A stretch of 64,000 nucleotides of DNA from Chitinophaga sp. 180180018-3 (lineage in GTDB: Bacteria > Bacteroidota > Bacteroidia > Chitinophagales > Chitinophagaceae). Every line of letters starts with the position of its first letter. The first letter of the stretch is position 1. The notes beneath the pieces are model-generated. The model was not told the DNA's origin. It saw nothing but the letters and a program-made list of their open reading frames with translations, and did no database searches. This document shows, one piece after another, positions 56,966 through 64,000 of this stretch. Where the stretch lies: NCBI RefSeq assembly GCF_037893185.1, contig NZ_CP140772.1, positions 4,340,001 through 4,404,000 of the forward strand. The letters are read 5' to 3'. The translations under genes were made by a program, and so were the position numbers.

Positions 56966-57541
56966 TTACATACGAAAACAGGTCATCACCAAAACACAGG
57001 CGGATAACAATTGGGCAAGCAGGGCGCGGATATCGCGATAGGAGTTCAGGAGTTGGTTCTGGACTGTTTTCTGGGTAATATTGAGTTGATGAGCAATGGC
57101 CTTGGTATTCAGGTTTTCTTCAAACCGTAACTGGAAGATCTTTTTCCGTTGGGGGGGCATGTTCTCTACAAAATGCCGGAAGGAGGCAATCAATTCGCGG
57201 GTCAGAAGCGGATGATCGGCTGCGCTGGATAACGGTAGCTGTTTTTCTGCAAGGGAATAAAAATCGTCCCTTACCTCCAGTTTGGCTACCAGTTTAAATA
57301 CCTTGTATTTAACAGCAGTGGAGAGATAAGCATACAGATGTTGTATTTCGAGTTGTTCCCGGCGTTCCCATAAGCTGATAAAAACATCCTGGGTGATGTC
57401 CTGGCTTTGTTTGATATCTTTTAACCGGTCGTAGGCCTGCATATAGATCTTCCGCCAATATTTGGTATAGATCCGGGAAAACGCCTCATTGTTTCCCATT
57501 CTAAGTCCCTGGAGCAATACGTCATCATTGATTTCCTCCAT
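56966..57541 (-). CDS. ECF sigma-70 factor heading the 11-gene operon
   Basis: A 191-aa ECF sigma factor. Region 2: EAFSRIYTKYWRKIYMQAYD, then DITQDVFISLWERREQL. Region 4: MPPQRKKIFQLRFEENLNTK, then AIAHQLNITQKTVQNQLLNS. A short hydrophobic tail (LLAQLLSACVLVMTCFRM) follows region 4. A -7-like TAGATTTG lies about 17 bp before the ATG, but no TTG at the right distance. It is expected to be held by a FecR protein; the candidate in its own operon is at 38317-39417, while the nearest FecR gene (58531-59685) is paired with the other sigma gene. Confidence 0.88.
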   Translation of the reverse strand: MEEINDDVLLQGLRMGNNEAFSRIYTKYWRKIYMQAYDRLKDIKQSQDITQDVFISLWERREQLEIQHLYAYLSTAVKYKVFKLVAKLEVRDDFYSLAEKQLPLSSAADHPLLTRELIASFRHFVENMPPQRKKIFQLRFEENLNTKAIAHQLNITQKTVQNQLLNSYRDIRALLAQLLSACVLVMTCFRM

Positions 57542-57717
57542 GTACCCGATTTTAAATCAAATCTATTTAGCCAATGTTAACGCTATATGTTATTAATATT
57601 AAATTTAGGTGCCCAAGGGAATTTAACACCTCAGAAATAATACTGGTGGATGAAGTATTTTTTGTTGAGCAGGTTATTCACCGTTTTAAAAACATGAAAA
57701 TGTAACAAGCTATACGC

Positions 57718-58377
57718 CTATATCATCACCGCCCCCGTAATCATTCCCATATACACCCACAACCCCAACCTCGCCCGCAACACCCGTAACGCCCCTTTTA
57801 CATGGCTTCTCACTGACTGTTCGCTCAACTCTAAACGAGCCGCTATCTCTTTATATGAAAGATTTGCCTTCCGGCTCAATTCAAACACCTGCCGCATTTT
57901 AGGCGGCAATGACTGTATCTCTTTTTCTATGATCATGGCCAGTTGCCGCTCACGGGCCAAATGGTCCGTCACCGCTTCTGCCGCAATATCAACAGCTGGT
58001 AACGATGACAGAAATTTACCTTCAACAGATCTATGGGCAACAATATTCAGGATCCTGTTTCTTACCGATGTATAGAGGTAGCTGGAAAAATTGGAAGCAG
58101 GTGTAAGGCTTTCCCGGTGGCTCCAGAGATGAGAGAACAGTTCCTGCACAAGGTCTTTGGCTTCATCCTTGTCCCTTAACCTGTGATATGCATGTAAATA
58201 AAGCAGGCCAAAATAACGTTCATATATTTTGGCGAAAGCTTGTTGATTGCCGGACCTGATCAGATCAACCAATTCGAGATCGTTCATGCAATCAAATTCT
58301 GCCATGATTAAGTTCATCCCGCGGAAAATAAAAGGTTTAGCTACTTTTAAAGCTACATAATAATTTATCAATATCAA
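57718..58377 (-). CDS. ECF sigma-70 factor divergent from fecR-susC-susD
   Basis: A 219-aa ORF; the likely start is Met25 (58305, MAEFDCMNDLELVDLIRSGN) or Met21. Region 2: AFAKIYERYFGLLYLHAYHR, DKDEAKDLVQELFSHLWSHR. Region 4: LPPKMRQVFELSRKANLSYK, then EIAARLELSEQSVRSHVKGA. It ends in a hydrophobic tail (LGLWVYMGMITGAVMI). It faces the FecR gene across a 153-bp intergenic region if the longer ORF is taken, a common arrangement for FecI/FecR control of SusC/SusD operons. Confidence 0.88.
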   Translation of the reverse strand: MILINYYVALKVAKPFIFRGMNLIMAEFDCMNDLELVDLIRSGNQQAFAKIYERYFGLLYLHAYHRLRDKDEAKDLVQELFSHLWSHRESLTPASNFSSYLYTSVRNRILNIVAHRSVEGKFLSSLPAVDIAAEAVTDHLARERQLAMIIEKEIQSLPPKMRQVFELSRKANLSYKEIAARLELSEQSVRSHVKGALRVLRARLGLWVYMGMITGAVMI

Positions 58378-58530
58378 ATCAGGCTCCCGCCTGCAAACAT
58401 GACCATGTTGGCTGCCTGGTGGTATTATCCGCTGTAATTATAGTACTTACACTCCGAAAATAATTTTATTTTTTTTACCCCCCTACCTCCTCTGTTACCT
58501 GTCTATACAATAACAAGACGAAAAACTTCT

Positions 58531-59685
58531 ATGCAGGCACCAGAAATAACGGATCTACTGGAAAAATATAAGAATGGCACCATCACTGAGGAGGAGCTGG
58601 CCATACTGGAAACCTGGTACCTGAAATGGAATCCAGAACCGATGGATATCTCCCCGGAAGAACTGGAATCGCTCAAAGAAGAGGTATGGTATTCATTAGA
58701 CCAGGAAGAAGCAAAACCTGGTACCTGGCGACCCTGGAAACAATTGGCTGCTGCCGCCGCAGTGTTCCTGTTTATGACTTCCGCATTGTACTTCCTGGGT
58801 ATCAGGCATGTAAACGGTCCTGGTAGTACAGATACTCATACTTTACGAAGCTTAGCTGGTGAATTTAAGCCGGGTGGCAACCGCGCCACGCTTACCCTCT
58901 CCAATGGACAGCAAATCGTATTGAAGGAAGCACAGAAGGGGAAGCTGGCAGAAGACGCGTCAGTAGACATAAACAAAGCGGCAGACGGTGAGCTCGTATA
59001 TGACCGTCCAAAGCAACAGGGAAGCGCTCAGCCCGTGCTGAATATTTTATCCACTCCACGGGGCGGGCAATACCATCTCACCTTGTCAGACGGTACACAG
59101 GTCTGGCTTAATGCCGCTTCCTCTATCACTTACCCGGTTGCATTCAAGGGACAAGAACGAAGCGTGACAGTAAGCGGTGAAGTTTATTTTGAAGTGGCCC
59201 ATCAGGAGGAACAACCGTTTAAAGTGCATACAGGCAGACAGGAGATCACCGTATTAGGCACTCATTTTAATGTGAAAGCCTATCCGGACGATCCTGATAT
59301 CAGCACAACGCTGCTTGCCGGCAGTGTAAGGGTGACCAATACCGCAACCGGTACTACCGGCGTGCTGAAGCCTGGACAACAGATCCGGATGATGAATGCC
59401 GGCGGACCGATGGATATAAGTCTTGTGCATGCGGAAGATATCATATCATGGAAGAACGGTTATTTCCTGTTTGACAACCAAAACATAAGAAGCGTCATGA
59501 AAGTAATAAGCAGGTGGTACGACGTAGATATCGAGTATAAAGACATCTTGGGAAATGAAAGATTTGGAGGCACTTTTTCACGCACATCTAATATGCAGGA
59601 AATTCTTGCAAATCTGGAACGAATCGGCCATGTGCATTTTCAGCTCTTTCCCGGGAAAGTAGTTGTAACAGCAAAGATTCGGTAA
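58531..59685 (+). CDS. FecR-type anti-sigma factor
   Basis: A 384-aa protein. A cytoplasmic N-terminal region (ITDLLEKYKNGTITEEELAI) is followed by one membrane helix (LAAAAAVFLFMTSALYFLGI, about 72-91), the FecR domain (LTLSDGTQVWLNAASSITYP; SGEVYFEVAHQEEQPFKVHT; VLGTHFNVKAYPDD) and a DUF4974 domain (FDNQNIRSVMKVISRWYDVD; FGGTFSRTSNMQEILANLER). It transmits the ligand signal from the STN domain of the SusC-like protein encoded next to the divergent ECF sigma factor. Confidence 0.92.
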   Translation: MQAPEITDLLEKYKNGTITEEELAILETWYLKWNPEPMDISPEELESLKEEVWYSLDQEEAKPGTWRPWKQLAAAAAVFLFMTSALYFLGIRHVNGPGSTDTHTLRSLAGEFKPGGNRATLTLSNGQQIVLKEAQKGKLAEDASVDINKAADGELVYDRPKQQGSAQPVLNILSTPRGGQYHLTLSDGTQVWLNAASSITYPVAFKGQERSVTVSGEVYFEVAHQEEQPFKVHTGRQEITVLGTHFNVKAYPDDPDISTTLLAGSVRVTNTATGTTGVLKPGQQIRMMNAGGPMDISLVHAEDIISWKNGYFLFDNQNIRSVMKVISRWYDVDIEYKDILGNERFGGTFSRTSNMQEILANLERIGHVHFQLFPGKVVVTAKIR

Positions 59686-59800
59686 TGAAAGTTTATACGC
59701 CTCAAAGTCTGAATGCCGGAACAACATTTACAAATCATCTAAAAAAGAGACAACATGAAAAAATAGAACTAACACATCTCCACGTTGGATCGCCCGGAAA

Positions 59801-59829
59801 AACCAGGAACGTCGGAAGCGTCCCTGGTT
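59801..59829 (+). promoter_or_regulatory. Stem-loop between fecR and susC
   Basis: AACCAGG (59801-59807) pairs with CCTGGTT (59823-59829); ACG/CGT extends the stem after one mismatch. It sits in the 203-bp gap between the two genes and is not followed by a U-tract. It may attenuate or process the transcript so that susC expression is set apart from fecR. Confidence 0.45.
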
Positions 59830-59888
59830 ACTAGCCAGGCATCCTGATTAACGCTGTATCATAACATTAAAGTAAACCTGACAACCAA

Positions 59889-62800
59889 ATGTATAAAAAA
59901 TTTACTGAATTACTGTTCAGAAGGCACTTGTATGCCTGGACCAATTTCCACTTGAAAATGAAGTTCACTGTCGTTTTAATAGTAGTAGCCATTATCCAGT
60001 TAAAGGCTGAGACCTTTGCCCAGAAGGTCTCCATTAACGTTAATAACGCCAAACTGACCGAAGTGATCGCCCAACTCAGGAAACAGACAGACTATGATTT
60101 TCTCTATAATAACGACATAATAATACATGTAAGGCCGGTCACCATGACGATGAAGAACGCAGACCTGCGGGAAGTGCTGGACAAGTGTTTCAGCGGACAG
60201 CCGGTCAGCTACTCAGTTTCCAACAAGACAGTGCTGATTATGGCAAAGCCAGCCCCCCAGCAGGACAATAACATCCCTGCCTCCAGGGAGCAAAAGCAGC
60301 GGATAAATGGCACTGTCACGGATTCAGTAACAGGTGAACCGCTGATAGGCGCTTCGGTTGTAATTGAAGGAACATCCCTCGGCGCCAATACCGATGACAA
60401 AGGCGCTTTCTCCCTGGATATACCAGGTCCGAATGCCGTATTGGTTATTTCTTACGTAGGTTACCAGACGCAAAAGATCCCGGTAGGTGGACAGGCTATC
60501 CTGCATGTACGGCTGGCCCAGTTGAATGCCAGACTGGATGCGGTGGTAGTAGTAGGTTATGGAACCAGAACAAAAGGCGCCATCACCGGCGCTATCTCTA
60601 CTGTAAAGTCTGATGTGTTTGAAAGCAGACCATTAAACAACAGCTACGATGCCTTGCAGGGAACCATACCAGGCCTCACCATCACAAAGGCCAGTGGTCA
60701 GCCAGGCAGCACTACCTATGGCTTCCAGGTCAGGGGGTATTCATCGGTGAATGGTAACGACCCATTGGTGTTGATTGACGGTATTCCAGGGGATATCAAT
60801 ACAATTAATACCAATGACATTGCAGAAGTAACGGTGTTAAAAGATGCTGCTGCCGCCATATATGGCGCAAGGGCCGCCAACGGTGTGATCATTGTAAGCA
60901 CCAAGCGTGGTAAAAAAGGTCCCCCTTCTATAACATACACTGCCAATATTGGTTATAAAAAACCTACCTATCTAAGGAAAATGCAGAATACCATGGAATT
61001 TGCCAGATTCATGGATGAAGGATTGCGCAATGCAGGTTTAAATGGTTTCTCTCAGGAGGTGTTTGAAAAGATTGCGGCCAATGCACCACCTGACCCCAAC
61101 GGCTGGAACTATGGCGTTACCAACTATCCCGGGTTTTACGGGTATACGGACTGGAATAAGGTGATTTATAAAAATGCCATACAACAGATTCATAATATCA
61201 GCGTTTCCGGCGGTGGGAAGAATAACAGTTACCTGTTGTCCGCCGGTTATAATTGCGATAACGGCATTGTGCGTTTTGGAGAGAATAAATCCAACAGCTA
61301 CAATCTCCGCCTTAATTACGATTTCCGGCTCAGTGACCACTTTACCGTGGAAACGAGTTCCTACTTCGACAACAGAGCAGTAGTTACCCCTACGTTGCTT
61401 GGAAGCGCCTTGACAAACGTCACAAGACAGTTCCCCTATCAGCCTGTTTACAATAAGATAGGGCAGTTCTACGGGTACCAGGGATATGAAGGCCCTGCCC
61501 AATACCTGGAGGAAGGCGGTACACAATTAAGTAACCTGTCCAGGTTCGGGTCCAACATTAAAATAGATTACACCATTATCCCGGGTCTTAGGCTCACCGG
61601 ACAGGCTGCAGTAAGGTTCGACTATCAGAATGGCAGCACTACCAACCGCACTATTACCCGCCATAACTGGGAAGGAGGTGTGCAGGACGTACGTAATACG
61701 CCCAACTCCGCTAATTATAGCAATGACAAGATATTAAATAAGTTGTACCAGGCTTACCTGGATTACAATAGGAAATTCGGACAGAACCACAGCATTAACT
61801 TTACCGGCGGCGCCTCCCTGGAACAGACCCGGAAAGAAGGGCAGTCCACAAACGGGTATAATTTTATCAGTAACGATATTTTTACTTTAAACCTGGCAGA
61901 CAGGACCAAGGCCGCTTTCGCAAACTTTACAGGATACCTGAATAACCAGGCCCTGGGCTCTTATTTCGGCCGCTTGAGCTATACCTTCAAAGAGAAATTG
62001 ATTGTAGACTTTACGGCGCGTGTGGATGGAAGCTCCAAATTTTCACCGGAAAAGCGGTGGAGTGCAATATTCCCATCCGCAGCATTGGCCTATAATCTTT
62101 CAGAGGAAAGCTTCATCAAAAAGATGAATGTATTTGACCTGCTAAAGCTGAGATTATCCTATGGTAAGATGGGGAACCAGGAAATAGGGACATTGGGGCT
62201 TTATGACTATATCCCGCTCATTAACGTTAGTGGTAACTACCCGATAGGTTCTCCCAATGCCGGTCTACCGGGTGCAAACGCCAACCCTGCATCTTCCACC
62301 AGGACCTGGGAAACCATTGAAACCCGTAATATTGGTATTGACGTTGCTGCGCTGCAATCCAGGCTTTCCTTCTCCTTTGACTATTATAACAAGATCAATA
62401 ACGATATGCTCGTAAATGTGGCCGTCCCTGCGCTGTTTGGCGCTACTCCGCCTTCCACCAACCAGGGTAAGCTGGACACTAAGGGCTTCGAAGTGATAGT
62501 GAATTGGAAAGACCAGGTGAAGGATTTCAGGTACAGCATATCCCTGCAGCTGAGCGATAGTAAGAATAAGCTGGTGGAACTAAAGAATACAGATAGTTAC
62601 GGAGAAGGGCTTAACCGATTCAGACAAGGGTATCCCATCTACTCTTATTTCGGTTATGTATATGATGGCATTATCAAAACCCAGGAGCAGCTGGATAATT
62701 ACAAAAAACTCCAGGGAGTTCCTGCCCGTATTTCTATCGGGGATGTAATGTATAAAGACGTGGATGGTGATGGGAAGCTCACAGCATTCGGTGACAAAAC

Positions 62801-63344
62801 CAAAGGACTGTCGGGTGATATGGTGTATTTGGGCAACCTCACTCCCAGGTATACCTATTCCGCTAACTTCAACCTGGGATACAAAAATTTTGACCTGCAG
62901 ATTTTCCTGCAGGGCGTTGGAAAACGCAATGTGATTTACGAGGGGCCATTTAGTCAGCCCAACACATTTTTCTGGCCAACACTGGAATATTATTACGGCA
63001 AAACGTGGTCGCCTGACAGACCCAATGCCAAATATCCCCGCTACCTGCCAGGGAATTTAGGCTATGATGACGTGAAGAATTATAACTACCGCGCTTCCGA
63101 CCTCACATTGCAGAACGTGGCCTACCTGCGGTTTAAGGTGATCACATTCGGTTATACCATTCCGGAAGCCCTTACAAAAAGGGCCAGGATCAGATCGGTC
63201 CGTATCTACTTCAGTGGGCAGGACCTGTTTACCTTTTCCAAAGGCACTCTGGGCGGGAATTTTGACCCGGAAGACGGTTATCGTAATGAAGGTACCTATC
63301 CCTTCAACAAAGTGTATTCACTGGGTTTAAATGTAAAATTTTAA
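59889..63344 (+). CDS. SusC/RagA-family TonB-linked receptor with STN domain
   Basis: An 1151-aa protein. After an N-terminal extension and signal peptide (VVLIVVAIIQLKAETFAQ) comes an STN domain (about 45-120; VSINVNNAKLTEVIAQLRKQ and VLDKCFSGQPVSYSVSNK), the carboxypeptidase-regulatory domain (INGTVTDSVTGEPLIGASVV), a SusC linker VVVGYGTRTKGAITGA, plug (RGYSSVNGNDPLVLIDGIPG; AAIYGARAANGVIIVSTKRG) and a barrel. Together with the SusD-like lipoprotein encoded next, it forms a TonB-driven importer of an oligosaccharide or similar ligand. The STN domain can signal through the adjacent FecR. Substrate unknown, as no enzyme gene is visible before the window ends. Confidence 0.95.
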   Translation: MYKKFTELLFRRHLYAWTNFHLKMKFTVVLIVVAIIQLKAETFAQKVSINVNNAKLTEVIAQLRKQTDYDFLYNNDIIIHVRPVTMTMKNADLREVLDKCFSGQPVSYSVSNKTVLIMAKPAPQQDNNIPASREQKQRINGTVTDSVTGEPLIGASVVIEGTSLGANTDDKGAFSLDIPGPNAVLVISYVGYQTQKIPVGGQAILHVRLAQLNARLDAVVVVGYGTRTKGAITGAISTVKSDVFESRPLNNSYDALQGTIPGLTITKASGQPGSTTYGFQVRGYSSVNGNDPLVLIDGIPGDINTINTNDIAEVTVLKDAAAAIYGARAANGVIIVSTKRGKKGPPSITYTANIGYKKPTYLRKMQNTMEFARFMDEGLRNAGLNGFSQEVFEKIAANAPPDPNGWNYGVTNYPGFYGYTDWNKVIYKNAIQQIHNISVSGGGKNNSYLLSAGYNCDNGIVRFGENKSNSYNLRLNYDFRLSDHFTVETSSYFDNRAVVTPTLLGSALTNVTRQFPYQPVYNKIGQFYGYQGYEGPAQYLEEGGTQLSNLSRFGSNIKIDYTIIPGLRLTGQAAVRFDYQNGSTTNRTITRHNWEGGVQDVRNTPNSANYSNDKILNKLYQAYLDYNRKFGQNHSINFTGGASLEQTRKEGQSTNGYNFISNDIFTLNLADRTKAAFANFTGYLNNQALGSYFGRLSYTFKEKLIVDFTARVDGSSKFSPEKRWSAIFPSAALAYNLSEESFIKKMNVFDLLKLRLSYGKMGNQEIGTLGLYDYIPLINVSGNYPIGSPNAGLPGANANPASSTRTWETIETRNIGIDVAALQSRLSFSFDYYNKINNDMLVNVAVPALFGATPPSTNQGKLDTKGFEVIVNWKDQVKDFRYSISLQLSDSKNKLVELKNTDSYGEGLNRFRQGYPIYSYFGYVYDGIIKTQEQLDNYKKLQGVPARISIGDVMYKDVDGDGKLTAFGDKTKGLSGDMVYLGNLTPRYTYSANFNLGYKNFDLQIFLQGVGKRNVIYEGPFSQPNTFFWPTLEYYYGKTWSPDRPNAKYPRYLPGNLGYDDVKNYNYRASDLTLQNVAYLRFKVITFGYTIPEALTKRARIRSVRIYFSGQDLFTFSKGTLGGNFDPEDGYRNEGTYPFNKVYSLGLNVKF

Positions 63345-63356
63345 TCGAAGCATTTT

Positions 63357-64000
63357 ATGAAATTTGCACTATCACATTATAGGATAACATGTTTGTTCCT
63401 GTGCGCTGTCACCTTCTATTTCTATAGCTGTAACAAGGATCTTAACCTGGTATCGCAGGACAGTATCACGGACGCCACTTTCTGGAAAACAGGCAATGAT
63501 TTCAAGCTGGCGTGTAACAATCTGTACAATGGCCTGGACCGATTTGGCGAGGAAGATACGGAATCGGATATCGCTTTTAATGTTCCTAATTCTGTCAGTA
63601 ACGGCAATCTGCAGCCAGTAGAAACCTCCGGACAGTGGAACACCAGCTACGGTTATATCAGGTCTGCAAACACTATTATCGAAAAAGGAGCCGGCGCGGC
63701 TGATAAGGATATAAAAAGATATGTAGCGGAAGCAAAATTTTTCAGGGCCTGGTACTACTGGAAATTGTTGCGGATTTATGGTGGTGTCCCCCTCATTACC
63801 AAAGTGCTGTCCACGGGCGACCCTGAATTGTTTACGCCGCGCGCCACTCGCATGGAGACTACTGACCTGATCCTAAAAGACCTGGATGAAGCTACAGGTG
63901 ATTTGCCCCTGCAGTCTGACCTTTCCTCTCCCGATATCGGCAGGATAAGCAAAGGCGCAGCGCTGGCACTGGCAGCAAGGGCGGCCCTTTTTGAAGGTAC
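63357..64000 (+). CDS. SusD/RagB-family nutrient-binding lipoprotein, 3'-truncated by the window edge
   Basis: The first 214 residues are visible. The signal sequence has a lipobox at YFYSCNKDL (Cys near 25). SusD features follow: DATFWKTGNDFKLACNNLYN, the TPR-like SYGYIRSANTIIEKG, AEAKFFRAWYYWKLLRIYGG with the near-invariant (R/Y)-x-x-x-Y-x-x-L pattern, VPLITKVL, and ALALAARAALFEGT at the window end. It is the surface binding partner of the SusC-like receptor, whose gene ends 12 bp upstream; the two are coupled. Confidence 0.93.
   Translation, partial: MKFALSHYRITCLFLCAVTFYFYSCNKDLNLVSQDSITDATFWKTGNDFKLACNNLYNGLDRFGEEDTESDIAFNVPNSVSNGNLQPVETSGQWNTSYGYIRSANTIIEKGAGAADKDIKRYVAEAKFFRAWYYWKLLRIYGGVPLITKVLSTGDPELFTPRATRMETTDLILKDLDEATGDLPLQSDLSSPDIGRISKGAALALAARAALFEG

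Noticed and set aside
1..64000. tRNA, rRNA, CRISPR arrays and complete insertion sequences
   Set aside because: None was recognised by eye on either strand; a tRNAscan, Infernal or ISfinder search would be needed to exclude small ones.

Overview
The window looks like chromosomal DNA from a Bacteroidota bacterium, most likely Chitinophagaceae and close to Chitinophaga. The evidence is a SusC/SusD pair driven by an ECF sigma/FecR module, CarboxypepD-regulatory domains on outer-membrane proteins, many lipoproteins with an SCKKD-type lipobox, RNA-polymerase promoters of the TTG/TAnnTTTG type, and little use of Shine-Dalgarno sites. The species call is inference. Most genes lie on the minus strand.

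Layout. (1) 1-5 kb: the tail of a conserved hypothetical gene, an AT-rich P-loop kinase gene, a secreted alpha/beta hydrolase with a carboxypeptidase-regulatory domain, a relic of an FtsX/MacB permease and two copies of a 30-bp repeat. (2) 5.0-10.2 kb: a four-gene minus-strand operon that reads as a chaperone-usher-like fimbrial system: large outer-membrane barrel protein, small major subunit, PapD-like chaperone, and a subunit whose C-terminal domain is homologous to the major subunit. A perfect 24-bp palindrome follows the major-subunit gene. (3) 10.4-15.7 kb: a CtlX-type amidinohydrolase, an orphan ECF sigma factor, a gene-poor stretch with a structured GC-rich block, and a decayed second copy of the chaperone tail plus tip-subunit gene. 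(4) 15.7-37.6 kb: a capsule or exopolysaccharide locus flanked by two response-regulator genes. It holds the UDP-GlcNAc dehydratase CapD, export proteins Wza and Wzc, flippase, polymerase, acetyltransferase, glycosyltransferases, the FnlA/FnlB/FnlC set for UDP-L-FucNAc, a PglC-type initiating transferase, a FemAB-like acyltransferase and a sugar aminotransferase. (5) 38.3-57.5 kb: an 11-gene minus-strand operon that starts with an ECF sigma factor and ends with a FecR anti-sigma. Between them are two TonB-dependent receptors and seven large lipoproteins with TIG/IPT, beta-helix, DUF4397-like or YD-like domains. (6) 57.7-64 kb: a second ECF sigma divergent from FecR, SusC (with STN domain) and the start of SusD.

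How the parts work together. Regions 2, 4, 5 and 6 all build or regulate the cell surface. The SusC/SusD unit is a canonical signal-responsive nutrient-uptake module. The 11-gene operon resembles it in regulation but has no SusD and no STN signalling domain on either receptor, so its signalling route is unclear. The fimbria-like operon and its decayed duplicate are the best candidates for an undescribed system, followed by the sigma-to-FecR operon.
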